Below are positions 14,723 to 28,564 of a stretch of DNA of 64,000 bases, piece after piece. Position numbers and translations under genes: made by a program. This stretch comes from Scleromitrula shiraiana. Lineage: Eukaryota; Ascomycota; Leotiomycetes; Helotiales; Sclerotiniaceae. The first letter of the stretch is position 1; every line of letters begins with the position of its first letter. The stretch is taken from NCBI GenBank assembly GCA_028455995.1, contig JABELC010000004.1:2974501-3038500 (forward strand), written 5' to 3'. The notes under the pieces are model-generated. The model had not been told where the DNA came from. It did no database searches and worked only from the letters and a program-made list of their open reading frames with translations.

Positions 14723-15169
14723 TGTTATAGGGTGACTGGATAATACCCTGGTATTCAGGGCCTAACTGGATACTATTTTGATATTTTAGATTATATTTTA
14801 ATATTCTAGATTGTAATAATATTAGAAAAGATAAAATTAATCTTTATTAGATAAATTTGATAAAAGCAAAATAAAATTGAATCCTTATTAAATAAAAATA
14901 GTAATTTAATTAAACAATATAAAAATAAAAATAATATTATATAACAAAATATTATTTTGAATAAGTAAATAAAAAAATAACTTTTATAATTATTTAAAAT
15001 ATATAAGTTTATATTATATATATATATTAGCTACAAAATGAATATTATAAATAAATTTTATTATAATTTTTTAAATTATATGTTATTATTTTTTTTATAT
15101 TTTGAAATTTATTCATTTTATTTATAATTAAACTTTTTATTAAATAAAATCTATTTATTTTTTATTATA
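14723..15169 (+). repeat. 5' LTR of element 5
   Basis: 447 bp. The outer 50 bases keep G and C (GGGTGACTGG, CCCTGG, CAGGGCC). Toward the inside nearly every C has become T, so the CCCCCCATTACA end reads TTTTTTATTATA. Confidence 0.88.
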
Positions 15170-16202
15170 TTATATAGTTTTCATTTTTTTTGATATTTTT
15201 AATGATATCAATTTACTTATTCACTCCAAATAGTCTAATTTTTTTGAGGCTTTTTTATAATCTATTATTAAAAACGCCTCAATTTAACTAAATTATATTA
15301 TCGAAATAATCAAATATATTTATAAAATCAAAAATTGATATTTTGAACTTTTTATTAAAATTAATATTTTATAATAATAATATAATATAATATTAATGTA
15401 AATGTGCTAAATTGAATCTTAATATTATAAATTTATTAATAAACATCATATTTTTATTTATTAAACAGAAACTTTGATTTAAAAACTCTAAAACAAAAAA
15501 GCTTTATTTTTTTATATTACAAAATTGAATAATACAATATTGATTTGAAACAATATAATATTAATTCAGTTTTATAAATAAAACAATATTATGTTTATAT
15601 ATTTATATATTTATTATATTTTTTTATTAATAATAATCTTGTATTTTTTAATTTTGTTTTTATTATTTTTATACTAAAAGCTATTTTAGTTTTTATTATT
15701 AAAAAACTTAAAAAAGTAAAAAGTCATTTGATTTTATTTTTTTAATAATATAAAATTTGATTCTGATTATTTTATGAATTAAAATTGATTTTTAATTGTT
15801 TATTTCTATTTGATATATATTATTAAATACTTAACTACTATTATTCTTATATTAATTTAATTATATAATATAAAAAAATAATTTATTAAATTAATTCATT
15901 CTTTTAATTTATCAATAATATTAAAAAGAATTTATAAAAACTAAAATAAAATTATTAAAGTATAAAAACTATTCTTGATTTTTTAATAAAAGAATTAATT
16001 TTTTCATATATTTTATGCTAAATTTTAATATTTAGTTTTAGAAATAGACATATTTAATAATGATAATATATTAGGAATTTTATTAAAATAAAGCTTATTT
16101 TTTGAATTGAAAGCTTAAATTGTAATTATTGAACTTTCGATAAGCAATGTGGATGCATTTATCTTTTTCATTCAAAACTTAGAAAGCTAATAATAATACT
16201 TA

Positions 16203-16550
16203 GGCCCTGTTCGGATCACTTTTTTAATTTGTTGCCAAAATCAGTTTAGAGTAAAATATTTTGGTTAAAATGAGTAGTTTTTTCAAAAAAGTTATAATTT
16301 TACAAAATATTGAAATATATCATTTTATTAAAAGTTAATTAAAACTATTATAGAGATTTAACGAGGTTGTTATACAAATTTTTAATATTTATAGATTTAC
16401 AAATGTAGTTTTTATATAGATAATTATCATATTTAATAAATTGTTTATTTTGATAACATTTCTATTTAGAGTAAAGTCGCGTTTGGTAAACGCTTATTTA
16501 GGTAACATTTGTAGCTTTAAATAGAAAAAAAAAGTGATCCAAACGGGGCC
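16203..16550. mobile_element. PIF/Harbinger-like MITE
   Basis: 348 bp with terminal inverted repeats GGCCCTGTTCGGATCACTTT and, at the other end read inverted, GGCCCCGTTTGGATCACTTT (18 of 20 identical). It is flanked by TTA on both sides (16200-16202 and 16551-16553). A TWA duplication and GGCC-rich ends of this type are typical of PIF/Harbinger. It has no coding capacity. It keeps G and C although its host element is degraded, which fits its length below the size that triggers RIP or a late insertion. Confidence 0.8.
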
Positions 16551-19080
16551 TTAATAAGGCCTAATATTACCCATTAGTTTACTATTACTTAGTTGCTTCA
16601 AAATCAAACAATCTTCAGCTTTTGCTTTGTCAATTTAAATGATTTTTTGTTTGCTTCGATTATATTAATTGTAGTTATAGGCGATTTTATAGATTTGAAT
16701 ATTTAAAAATGTTTAAACAATATTAATATTTAAAAAGACTGTAAAAAATATTTTTATTGTGGCTTTATTAGATATATAATTAAAAATTATTTATAGTTTA
16801 ATAATTATTCGAAGTTTAATTAATGAAATATTTAAATTTATTTAATTATGATTATTAGTTTATCTATAAATATTATTAACTTTTAGATTAACGGTATATT
16901 ATAATTTATTTAATTCATTTTTATTTATTTAATAATTTAATAAGTTTAAGAAATAAGATATATTTAAGAGAAACTATATTTAAATATATAATTAATATAA
17001 TATTTATTTCTTTATAATTATTATAAATAATATCATTTTAATTAATAAATTAATTGATTGTATTAGCTTTTTGATTTTGTTTATTATAATTGATTTTAGT
17101 TTAATAAAAAAATTATTAAATTATATTATAGTTAATAATAATTATAAAAAAATCATTTTTACTAATTAAAATTAAATACAATTTTAAGAAATATCTATTA
17201 TTTTATTATTAATTTTATTTGAAATTATAGAATTCAATAGAAAAATCATATTTAAAAACTATATAAATTTATATATATTGATATTTTTAAAAATTAATGA
17301 TTATATTAAAAACATTATAATATTTCATTTTAATTAATTATAATTTAAACTTTATTTAATATATCAAAAAAAGTTCATTTTATCTATTTGTTTCTTTATT
17401 TAAATATATTTTAAAGAAAAAATATTATTACTATATCTTTTATTATAAATAATATATATATTTATTAAGTATATGAAATATTATTCAATATTATAATCAA
17501 AAATATCAAAAAAATCATAAATAAATTTAATTTATTCCATTTAAATATGATCCCTAAAAGATTTTATAAATAAAAAAATATATTTTGCTCAAAAAATATT
17601 AAAAAATTATTTTCATATTATTTATATAATTATAAAATTTGTTTATAAAAAAAATTTATTATTTAAATTTTTATATTTTATATTAAAAATTAGATTAAAA
17701 ACTTTAAAAATTTAGTCAAAAAAAAAGTCTATATAAAGAATTTATTTAATTAAACTTTTTATTCATTATATCTTTTACTCTATTTATTAAAAAATCAAAT
17801 AAAGGATTTTGTTTCTATATAAATTATCAAATTTTAAATAATTTAATTATTAAAAATCGATATTTTTCATTATTAATAAAAAAATCTCTAAATAATCTAA
17901 AAAAAATAAATTTTTTATTAAAATTAGTATTATTTTTATTTTTAATAACTTTAAAATTAAAAAAAATTAAAAACATCTAATTATTTTTTAGATCTAATTT
18001 AACTTATTTGAATCTTTAATTATATCATTTAAATTAATCAATATTTTTATAACCTTTTAATAATTTATTAATAATATTTTATAAAAATACTTTAATCCTT
18101 TTTATATAATATATTCAAGTAATATTTCAATATATAATAAAATTTAAAAAAAAACATATCAATTATATATAAAAAGTTTTAATAATTTTATAAAATATTA
18201 ATTTATTTATAAAACTATCTAAATATAGATTTATTAAATTAAAAACAATCTTTTTAAAATTAATTATCAATAAAAATATAATCTAAATAAACTTTAAAAA
18301 AACCTATATTATATATAAATAATAAATATCATAAATTATAATAAATATCCAAATATTTATAAAATTTATTAATTTCTATAAAAGATTTATTAAAATTTGT
18401 TTATTAATAATAAACTTTTTAAAAAATCTTATAAAAAAAACAGTTTATTTTTTTAAAACTTTATTTATAAATAAACTTTTAGATAATTAAAACATATTTT
18501 TATAAAGATTTTAATATTAATCTTTTTTAATTAAAAAGAAATTATTATATTTAATTATATTTTAATTAAAATTCTTTTTTAATAGAATAACAAAAATATT
18601 TTAAAGTTTATAATGTTTTTTTTAAAAAAAAACATTTTATAATAAAATATAATTATCAAATTTATAATAAAAAGTTTTTAATAATTATTTAATATTTTAC
18701 AAAAATATAGTTTAAAATTAAAAAATATAATTATTTTGATTTAAATAATTATTAATTATAAAAATTTAAAATATTTTATTATAATAAAATTATTAAATTA
18801 TTATTAAATTTATTAATCCAAATTCTTATTCTAATTCAATTTTCAAATAATATATTATTTTATTAATTAAAAATTAAAATTTAATATATTAATTAAAAAA
18901 TCAAAAAATCTACTTTAAAAAAAATAAACGTTTTTATATTAAAATCAAATACTATAAAAATATAAAAACTTCAAATCTAATTTATTCTATATTAATAACT
19001 ATCAAAACTTCATGCTCAAAACTTTTTAAAAAATATAATATATTATTATAATTTACAATTAAACCATTAAATAATATAAT

Positions 19081-19325
19081 TTAATATTTATTAAATTTGA
19101 ATTTATCAATTTTATTATTATATAATTTATATTTATTAAATCTAAAATTATTAAATCTAAAGTTATGAACTTTATTATTATTTAATCTATAGTTATTAAA
19201 CCTAAAATTATTAAATTTAAATTTATTAACTTTACCATTATTTAATTTCTATTTATTAAATTTAAATTATCAAATTTAAACTTATTAACTTTACTATTAT
19301 TTAATCTATATCTATTAAACTTAAA
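19081..19325. repeat. 60-bp tandem repeat inside element 5
   Basis: Four consecutive 60-bp units (the last about 59 bp) sharing TTATTAACTTTACTATTATTT-like cores, with substitutions. The unit is 20 codons long, so it may be the trace of a protein repeat in the element's coding region, but no protein could be recognised. Confidence 0.75.
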
Positions 19326-20762
19326 TCTAAATTTAAAATATTAAATATTTCAAAAAATTTAAAAAACCTATTTTAAAAAAAATACATTAAAAATCTAATT
19401 TTATCATCTATATTAAAAACTTGAAAAAAAATTATAATATCTAAAAATGATTTTAATTAAATATATATAAAATAATAATTACTTTTACTATTAAAACAAA
19501 ATATATATTCTTAATTATATTTTATTAAAAACTATATTACTTAATTAATATCATGAATTTTTTATTATTAAATATTTATTTTATATTTAAATATTATTAT
19601 TAGTTTAATTATTATTAGTTTAATTATTATAATTATACAATTTAATAAATATATGATTATTATAATTATTATTAAATTATTCTAAATCATAAAAATCAAA
19701 AAAATATTTTTTATTTTTTTTCTATTTTATAAAAAATATAACAATATATTTTAATTAATTTTATCATTCATTTATTTATTAATTTTAATTATAATACAAT
19801 TTTTATAATTATTAATTATTTAATTAAAACAAAATATTTCCACTTTATTATAAAATCTATAACACTAAAAAAATAATAAAACTATTTCTAAAATATATTT
19901 AAAAATTATATAATTTACCTTTATTAATTATATTAAATTATAAAATATAATTTATACTTAATTTTGAAGAATATCTATATAAATATTTAAATATATCTAT
20001 AAAACTATTTATTATTTATTATTTTAAAACTAATAATTGAATTAAAAAACTTAATACAATATTAAAATAATATTTATAATTATATATATCTTATCGATAA
20101 AATAATTAAATCAAATAGTTATTATTAATTAAATTTTTAATCAAGACTATCTATTTAAAAAGTTTCAAAATAGATCTATTTTTTATTAATTATAAATTTT
20201 ATTTTTAATTAAAATTAATAATGAATCAAACTTATTATATTAAAAATATAAATATTTATTAAATGCTAACTTATTAATATTTATCTAAAAATCTAATATA
20301 ATTAAATAGATATAATATTAAAAATTTTAATTTTTAAAAAACTTAAATAAAAAGATTTAAAATCTTTTAAAATAACAAAAATTATTAATCTATATATATA
20401 TAAATTAAAATTGCTTATTTTAATAAAAAACTACTCTATATTCAATATAAACTTTCTAAACTTTATCTATAATAATCTATTATTTAACTAAAAAAATTCT
20501 TCATTTTTTTTAATAAAAAAAAAATAAAGTGATTCAAAATAAAAATAAAAATTAATTTTGATCTAAAATATAAAAATTATAAAAGATTTTAATTAAAATA
20601 TATTATTAAATTAATCAATTTTAATAAATTAATAAAAAATTTTATTTAATATTTAAAAAAACGTTTTTAAATTTATATAAAATTATCATTATCAATATTT
20701 TAAAAAACTTAATCTTTATAATTTACATTATTTTATCAAAATTCAATTTTTAAAAAAGAAAA

Positions 20763-21208
20763 TATTATAAAATAACTAAATAACACTCTAATATTCTAAA
20801 TTTAATTAAATATTACTCTAATATTCTAAATTATATTTTAATATCCTAAATTATAATAATATTAAAAAAAATAAAACTAATCCTTATTACATAAACTTAA
20901 TAAAAATAAAATAAAAATAATATTTATTAAATAAAAATAATAATTTAATTAAATAATATAAAAATAAAAATAATATTATATAATAAAATATTATTTCAAA
21001 TAAATAAATAAAAAAATAATCTTTATAATTCTTTAAAGTATATAAATTTATATTATATATATACATTAATTATAAAGCCAATATTATAAACAAATTCTAT
21101 TATAATTTTTTAAATTATATTTTATTATATTTTTTATATTTTAGAATTTAATCACTTCACTTGCAACCAGACCCTCTATTAGATAAAACCTACCTGCCCC
21201 CCATTACA
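20763..21208 (+). repeat. 3' LTR of element 5
   Basis: 446 bp, directly after the polypurine tract. The inner part has lost nearly all G while keeping C (for example CACTCTAATATTCTAAA). The outer 50 bases, from CACTTGCAACCAGACCC onward, look almost untouched. Confidence 0.88.
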
Positions 21209-21900
21209 TAAAGATACTATCATTTTAATTTGATTTAAATTAAATAAATTACTATATTAAAAAATAATGAAAATATATATAAATATATAAAAAAAAACTT
21301 TTATTTAATATAAATGTTATATATATTAAAAATATATAAAAGATATAATATAATAAAATTAAAAACAATATATATAATATGTATAAGCACTAAACACCAA
21401 ATACCACTATACTAACTTCGACTTTTAAAAATCATCAAAATTACTTCAAAGTTATATATATAATAATTTATATTCTTATAATCACCATATTAAAATATCA
21501 TCTAATATCATTATAATTTAAATAAACTATAAAATTTTTAAACATTTTAAAAAGTTAAAAATGTTTTTATAACTTCGATTTTTAAAAATATTATATCAAA
21601 TAAAAACTTTATTATTATTTTTTAATATGATAGTTTATTTGAAATTAAAATTTTAATATTTTTATAATATTTTATTTTATATTTAATTAAATATTATAAA
21701 TTTTAAAATCATTATTTAATCTTCAAACTTTAATAATAAATACATTAATATAAAAATAATTAATATTTAATATTTTAAATAATTCAATAAATAATTGATC
21801 AATTAATTTATATTGATATAAAAAGTATTTTATATAAAATCATCGATTTTGAGATGATTCGCTTATTTTGCGTATGCTTCAACTTTAATTTAACCGAGTA

Positions 21901-24480
21901 TTTATTCATAAAATCAAAAATAAAGTTTCAATTTTACTATATTTAAAAATTTTTTATTATAAAAATTTTTAAAAGCTTATTCAAGCTATTAAATAATATT
22001 ACTAATCAATATAACTTTATTGATATTTTTTTTTTTCTTTTTTTTAATAATAATATTATATAAATTTCTTTAAAGTATTATAAATAATAATACATATTAA
22101 ATATATATTGAAACAATAAATAAAAATAAAAATAAAAATAAAATTTTTTATAAATTTTGTGATAATAAAATTAAAAATCTTTAAAAGATTAAAGATTTTA
22201 TATAATCTTAATCTTATATAAATTAATTATATATTTATCTTATTCATTTTTCTTATTTTGTTTTTAATTACTAAATATTATTCATCATTTTTATTATAAA
22301 GAAAAACATTTAATAAATTATAAATATTTTCTTTTTTTTATTTTATCTTTTAATTAATTCTTTATGATTAATAAATTTAAAAAATAAAATTTTTTTTTAC
22401 TAAATGATTTTTATTTTTAATTTGATACTTTAGATTTTTTATATTTTATAATCTTTTGATTATTATTAAAATTTTAGATTTGAAATACAAAATAAATTCT
22501 TTTTAAATAAATCTTCTTTTAATTTGATATATTTTATCATTTCTTCTTAATTAATATTTATTTTTATTTTTATATACATTTTTTATAATCTTTCAATTTT
22601 TTCTATTCTTTAAATATATTTTATATTTTAATAGAAATTTATATATATCAAATTTCATATTTATAATATATAATTATTATAAGTTCTTTAACAATAATAT
22701 ATTGTATTCTTTATTAAATAATTTATTTTTGATTTTGATTTTATCATTTTCAAGAATTTTTCTATATTTATTATTAATAGTATAAGGTTTTATAAATATT
22801 ATAATAATTTTTTATGTTAGTATATTTTAAATTTGAATTTAACTTTTATTTTGATTACAAAATTATCTAACTTGAAATTAAGGTTTTTTTTAAATTTATA
22901 ATAAATAATATATATTATAAATAATAAAAAGATTTAATATAGATTTATTATAATTATTGATTGACTTTTTAATTATGTTGTAATATTTTATTATTCATTT
23001 AAATATTAATTTTTATTTTATTTAGATTTTAAAAAAACATTAATTTTTTTGAATTATAGATATATAATTTTTTATCAATATAAATTGTTATTTTTATATT
23101 TTTTGTTTATTTATGAATTAAATGGTAATATTTATCATTGTATTTATTAAAATTTCTATACTTTTATTATATAATATTACAAAACTTTTTTATTTTATAA
23201 TATTTATTTTATTATTATCTTTCATTTATTAATATTATATTATATAATTAGTAAATCAATTTTGTCTAATATTTAATTATAATATTAATGAAAACTTTTA
23301 TCAAAACAATTGTTAAAATTATAAAAATATTATTTATTTTTACATTTATAATATTTAATATTTTTATAATCTTTTTTTCTAAGAAAAGATTAGATTTGAT
23401 TATTTAAAAAATTAATATTTCAAAAGTCCAAAAGTCTATTTTTAATAAAACTTTTAAATTTGAAAATAATATTATTTAATTTATTTATAGTCAAATATCA
23501 AACAAAAATTATAAAAACTATTGATTTATATAAATAATATTTTTTTATTAATTTTTTATAATTATCTTAATTTCGTACTTTATAATTGTTTTTTTATATA
23601 TTTAATATAAATTAAAGTACAACTTTTTTTATTATATTTCTTTATATAAATTATATATATAATTATTTTATACATACATTAAATTTATAATCTTTAAACT
23701 TTTAATAATTATAATCTTTATTTAAAGTATATATAATATTATAAAAAATTATTTTAAAATATATATACTTATAATAAATTCTATATTTTAATCTTTAATT
23801 CGTTATTTTTAATATAAATATAATTATAATTCAAAAATTTTAGATTTCATTATTTATATTCTTTTTTGAATTAAAAAATCTAGTTAATTTAAACTTTTAG
23901 TTTCCAATTATTTTATATAACTTTTTTAATAAAAATATCCTTTTAAAATTCTTTTTTTTATCTTATTTTTCAAATTTTGATTAAATGAATTATAATTATA
24001 TATATATATATATTACTAATCATAAACAATATTATTTAATTTATACAATTATAAATAACTCTTAAATTCTTATAGTTTTCCTTTAATAATTATTATAAAG
24101 AAAATATCATTTTTCTCTTATATATTAACAATTTATATTATATAAATTTATTCATTAATATATAATATTCTGTTAATATTAAAAAAAGCTTTAAAAATAT
24201 TTATATTGTATTTTTTATTATTACTTTTATTATATTGAAGTTATTTATAACAGATTTTTAAATGAATCTATGTTTATTTATAATATATATAAATTGAAAA
24301 TATATCTCTTTTATAATTATTATATTTATATAATTTTTAAACTTTTTTTTCTAAAAATATTGAATTATATATTATTTTGTATAATCTGTTTTACAACAAT
24401 ATATATTTATTTAAAATATTAAATATTTTTTAATATATTTTGTATATACTCTTTTTAAAAAAATCAATATATTTCTATAT
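21901..24480. other. AT-rich stretch, nothing identified
   Basis: Degraded A/T sequence to the right of the inverted-repeat element. No ORF, terminal repeat or domain trace was found. G and C are both rare, without the strong strand bias of neighbouring tracts. Confidence 0.55.
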
Positions 24481-24502
24481 TGACTTTTTATAATTTATCT
24501 AT

Positions 24503-24649
24503 ATGCCTAATTCATTGATTGCGGGGAAGCACACACAGCAAACGACAAAGTCTGCGAAGTCCGAAATGCAATTAGAAATCGAACGATTATGACTTTATGA
24601 ATGCAAAAAGTTGTTTGAAAGTTATTTAAGTGAATCTTTGCAAAAATAG
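24503..24649 (+). pseudogene. Preserved small ORF remnant with one in-frame stop
   Basis: Begins with ATG and reads MPNSLIAGKHTQQTTKSAKS, then EMQLEIERL, an in-frame TGA at 24590-24592, then LYECKKLFESYLSESLQK and TAG. Amino-acid composition is normal (Lys, Ser, Thr, Gln, Glu) and G+C is far above the flanks, which are almost pure A/T. The TGA could come from CGA or TGG by one RIP-type change. I do not recognise the protein; the second half looks helical and charged. It may be the tip of a degraded gene, a transposon ORF or a late insertion. That it ever was a gene is inferred from composition and frame only. Confidence 0.4.
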
Positions 24650-25589
24650 AATTAATATAGAAAATATATTTTAGATAATTATTAAATTAAATATAGATTT
24701 AATATTTATATAAAAATTTTAAATTATTTAGGATTTAAATTTTTATTCTATTTTATATCTCAATTTTATTTAGATTTTTCCACTATTCTTAGATTTATTA
24801 TATATTATAATCTATATTGCAAAGGATATTTAAATTTTGGTGGAAATTGCCTCAAATTCCCTTTATAATATTGATTTAATTATTTTAGATATTATTTTAA
24901 ATCAAAATAGCAAAATATTAATTTATAATATTTATAATAAAAAAGATTAAAAAAATAAAGTCAATTTATATTTAATTAAGTTTTTAACTCTTTATTTTTT
25001 AATTTTAAAGCAATAATTTTAAAAGATTTTAATATTTATTATCTTTAGTAGAATCCTTTATTCTTTAAATTAAGTTTAATAAATTAATTTATTAAATAAA
25101 TTAAATCAAAAGATTTAAAATTATATAATAATTTTAAAAAAAGAACTTTTTTTAAATTTTATATAAAAAAAGAAATAATATTCAATTTGACCTTTATCAA
25201 AACTATTAATATTAAGAATTAACAAATTTTTTTAGAAATAAATTTAAATCACTATAATATTCTTTTTTTTATTTAAAACCCGAATTTTATTAATATTTTT
25301 CCTATTCCTAAATAATTCAATATTAAAAAAGCAAACTAGCAAATATTCTAAATCGAGATAATTAAATTAAATTAAATATTTATGGTTTATTTTAATCAAT
25401 TCGAAAAACTATTAAATCTTTTTATTAATATTAATAAATCAAAGCAATTGGTTAATTTTCTTAATCAAATAATAATAAAATTTATTGATTTTATTATAAT
25501 TATAATAAAAATTAATATTTCAATATATAAATTATTCTATATATTTAAATTTTAATAAAATAATAAACTAAAAACTTTAAAAAAAGAAA

Positions 25590-28564
25590 TATTTAAAAAA
25601 CAAAGGAAAAATTATAAAGATATTATTAAATAAAACGGATTTCTTTGTTTTAAAACTCAATATTTCTTAATAATTAAAAATATTAAATACAATTATTAGA
25701 ATAGCTTTTTAGAAAATAAGGATTTTAAATCAATATTTAAAATAATATTATATACTAATAAATATAAAATTAAAAAGATATTAACCATTTATTCACTAAA
25801 TTTATATTTATTTACTATATATTTCACAAATAAATGCAAATCTTTTTACAATATCTTGTTTTCTTTTTCTTTTAAAGCTTTTACTCTTAATTGATCAAAT
25901 TATAAGTCATTATAATGGGAATAGCTAAGTTTATTGATTTTGGAGCTTTAAAACGTATATTCAGCAAAAATAAAAAAATAAAATATTAGGTCTTAACTAA
26001 ATTAATTATATAATTATTTAGAAAGTTTATAAATATATCTTAAAATAATTTTTTAAATTATATTTAATTTTATTTAAATTAAATTATTATTTAAAATACT
26101 AAAAATAAATAATAAAAGCAATATTAAAAAAATCTAGAAAATCAAATTATTCGATTCTAAAAATATATTAGATAATATCTTTATTAAATTATCTTAAAAA
26201 AATCAATAAATAAATTTTGGTTTAAAAGTTTAATTATTTTATAAAAACTATAAAATTACTCGATTTTTTATAAATTAATAGTTAATTTAAAAAATCAGTT
26301 ATTAATATAGTATTGCTTTTTATTAATAAAATAGAATTAAACAAAAAATTAAAATTAAAAATATTTATAGTTTTATTTAATATAAAAAAAGTATTTGATT
26401 ATATTATTAAAAATTAATCATTAAATATTTTAAAGAAATTAAAGTTTTTAATAAATTTGATTATATAAATAAAATCATTTTTAAAAAATTAGTTTTTAAA
26501 ATTTGCTTTCAATAAATAATTGAAAAAATTTAATCAAATTAATACAGAAATATTTTAAAATAATTTGATTTTTTCTATTTTATTTTTAATATATATACAA
26601 AATCTTTATTAATATCTAAATATAAAAGTTTTTTTATATATAGATAATATCGCTTTTATAATCTTCTCTATATTCTTTTAAAAAAACAATATTATTTTAA
26701 AAAAAGAAATTATTATTTTATATAAAAAAAAAATTAAAAATACAATATAATTTGATATTACTACTATTGAATTGATTTATTTTGCTAAAAGCAATAAAAT
26801 TAAACTTATTATTATTTTCTCTAATCAAAAGATATTGTATTTAAAAAATTTAGTATATTAATTAAATATTTAGTTTAATACAAGTTTAATATTCAAGAAA
26901 TATATAGATATATAAATTATTTAAACGAAATCAATTTTTTATTAGATAGCTAAATTTATTAATATTAAAAAAAGATTAAATGTAGTTATTATTTATTAAA
27001 TTTATATAATATACATGATTAATATAGCAAATTATAGATTTATAATTTAATAAAAAAGTTAATTAGATTTAATAAAAGCTTTATAATAACTTTAAAATTT
27101 AGAATTACATAAAATTTTTAAGATTTTTTGAATTGTTTTTATATTAATTATAGAAATAAAATTAGTTTTGTTTTTATTTGAAATTAAATTAAATTCTAAT
27201 TTTAAAAAATATAGTATTCAAATATTAAAATTTTTACAAAATTATTTAATCAATCTAGTTATAATTAAAAATAAAGTAATTTTAAATGATAAAATAAAAT
27301 TATTGAATCATTTTCTATAATTATAATGAATAATTAAAATCCTTAATAAATTTTAATTTAATTATCGTATTTTGAAATAAATTTATTAATTTCATTTTAT
27401 TTTTTAAAATAAAAATATATTATATTTTATTTTAATTAATAAAATATCAAAAAAAATGAAAATAAAAAATTATCTAAACAATTTAATCATTATATACTTT
27501 TTAATTAAATTTATTTATTTTGATATTTTAATATTTAACAATAAAATTTAAAAGAATTTAATTAATATTAATATTATTATATATAAATAAATCTAAAAAT
27601 TAAAAAACTTCAAACAATTCAATTTAAATCCTTTCAAAATCATATATAATCAAAAGTTTAAAAAAATTATTTAAATAATCGAAATAACAAATCATATCAT
27701 TAAACCAAAAATTCATTTTAAAATGTTTTTTGATAATCAAATAAAGTTATTAAAATTAAAAATTCCATCAAACAATCTAAAATAAAATCAACAAATCAAA
27801 ATTATTAAAATAGCAAAGCAAATTAAAGCAAAAAAAGCTAAAATCTCATTATATTAAATCTTAAACTATATTAATATTCTAAAAAATAAAAAGATTAATA
27901 AATTAATAAAAATAATAATACAATATTATTCAAATATAAATATAATCAACTTTATAATAATTGATATTAAAATTAATTAATAAAACTAATAAAAATAAAA
28001 TCCAAAATTGAAATTGAAAAAATTATTTTATAATAATTTATTTAAATAAAAAATAAAATAAAAAGTTTTTTTATTCAAAAATATAAAATAAAAGATTAGA
28101 AATACATTATTTCAATTAAAACTACAATATAAATATATTAAATTATATTTATTCAAATTAAAGCATATTTTTAATTATCAATATATATATAGAAAAAAAG
28201 AAACTTTAAAACATCTACTTTTAAAATGCTAAAAATATTTAAAAATTAAAAACAAGCTTGATAAACTTAAAGAATATAAAAAATAAACTTAAAAAATAAA
28301 TATAAAACTCTTTTTAAATATAAAAATTAAAATAAAAAATACAATTAAATTTATTTAAAAAATAAGGATCACTATAAAATTATAGTATTTAAAGAAAAAA
28401 TAAAAAAAAAATAAAAATAAAAAAAAAGATTATAAAAAACAAAGATAAAGAAATAATATAAAAAAAAGTTTTTTTATATAATTTTATATATATTTTTTTT
28501 TTAATAAAGCTTGACCCTCAATCTCCCCCTAGAACATATTGTATATACAAATTTGTAAACTATA
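25590..28564 (+). mobile_element. LINE B (Tad1-like), main part, RIP-degraded
   Basis: Plus-strand traces of a non-LTR retrotransposon appear in the expected order. A basic stretch KKQRKNYK lies near 25595. RT traces follow: LFNIKKVFDYIIKN at 26373-26414 (family DVKGAFDxV), ILFLIYI near 26575, and YIDNIAFI at 26637-26660 (catalytic Y-x-D-D with the second Asp read as Asn, a G-to-A change). RNase H is seen as QIKIIKIAKQIKAKKAK at 27792-27842 (family NEIADKxAKxA). The C-terminal Cys/His motif ETLKHLLLKC is at 28200-28229. A less mutated C-rich 3' UTR patch lies at 28510-28534. The element continues at 36180 after the insertion of LTR element 2. The 5' end is unresolved; an endonuclease domain was not seen. 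Confidence 0.75.

Larger units (their letters stand above)
14723..21208 (+). mobile_element. LTR element 5 (family B), full length, RIP-degraded
   Basis: 6.5-kb element with LTRs of about 447 bp, starting TGTTATAGGGTGACTGGATA and ending CCCCCCATTACA. It is flanked by the perfect duplication TAAAG at 14718-14722 and 21209-21213. A purine tract AAAAAAGAAAA at 20752-20762 touches the right LTR, which fixes the orientation as plus. It is inserted into an arm of the inverted-repeat DNA element and itself carries the MITE at 16203-16550. No RT or integrase motif survives well enough to choose between gypsy and copia. Its right half (about 17500-21150) has almost no G on the plus strand but keeps C. 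Confidence 0.9.
14484..21898 (-). mobile_element. Long-inverted-repeat DNA element, split by LTR element 5
   Basis: Two parts, 14484-14722 and 21214-21898 (about 924 bp together), are joined by the LTR element inserted between them. The ends are inverted repeats: CTTGGTTAAATTAAAATTG on the left and CAACTTTAATTTAACCGAG on the right. TA lies on both sides (14482-14483 and 21899-21900), the target duplication of Tc1/mariner-type elements. It is homologous to the uninterrupted copy at 38136-39111. Its central part matches that copy in reverse complement, so the two lie in opposite orientations. It is too short for a transposase and therefore non-autonomous. Confidence 0.82.

Noticed and set aside
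25915..25989. Short frame MGIAKFIDFGALKRIFSKNK
   Set aside because: Only 24 codons, lying within the expected span of LINE B. Better explained as a less mutated patch of that element.
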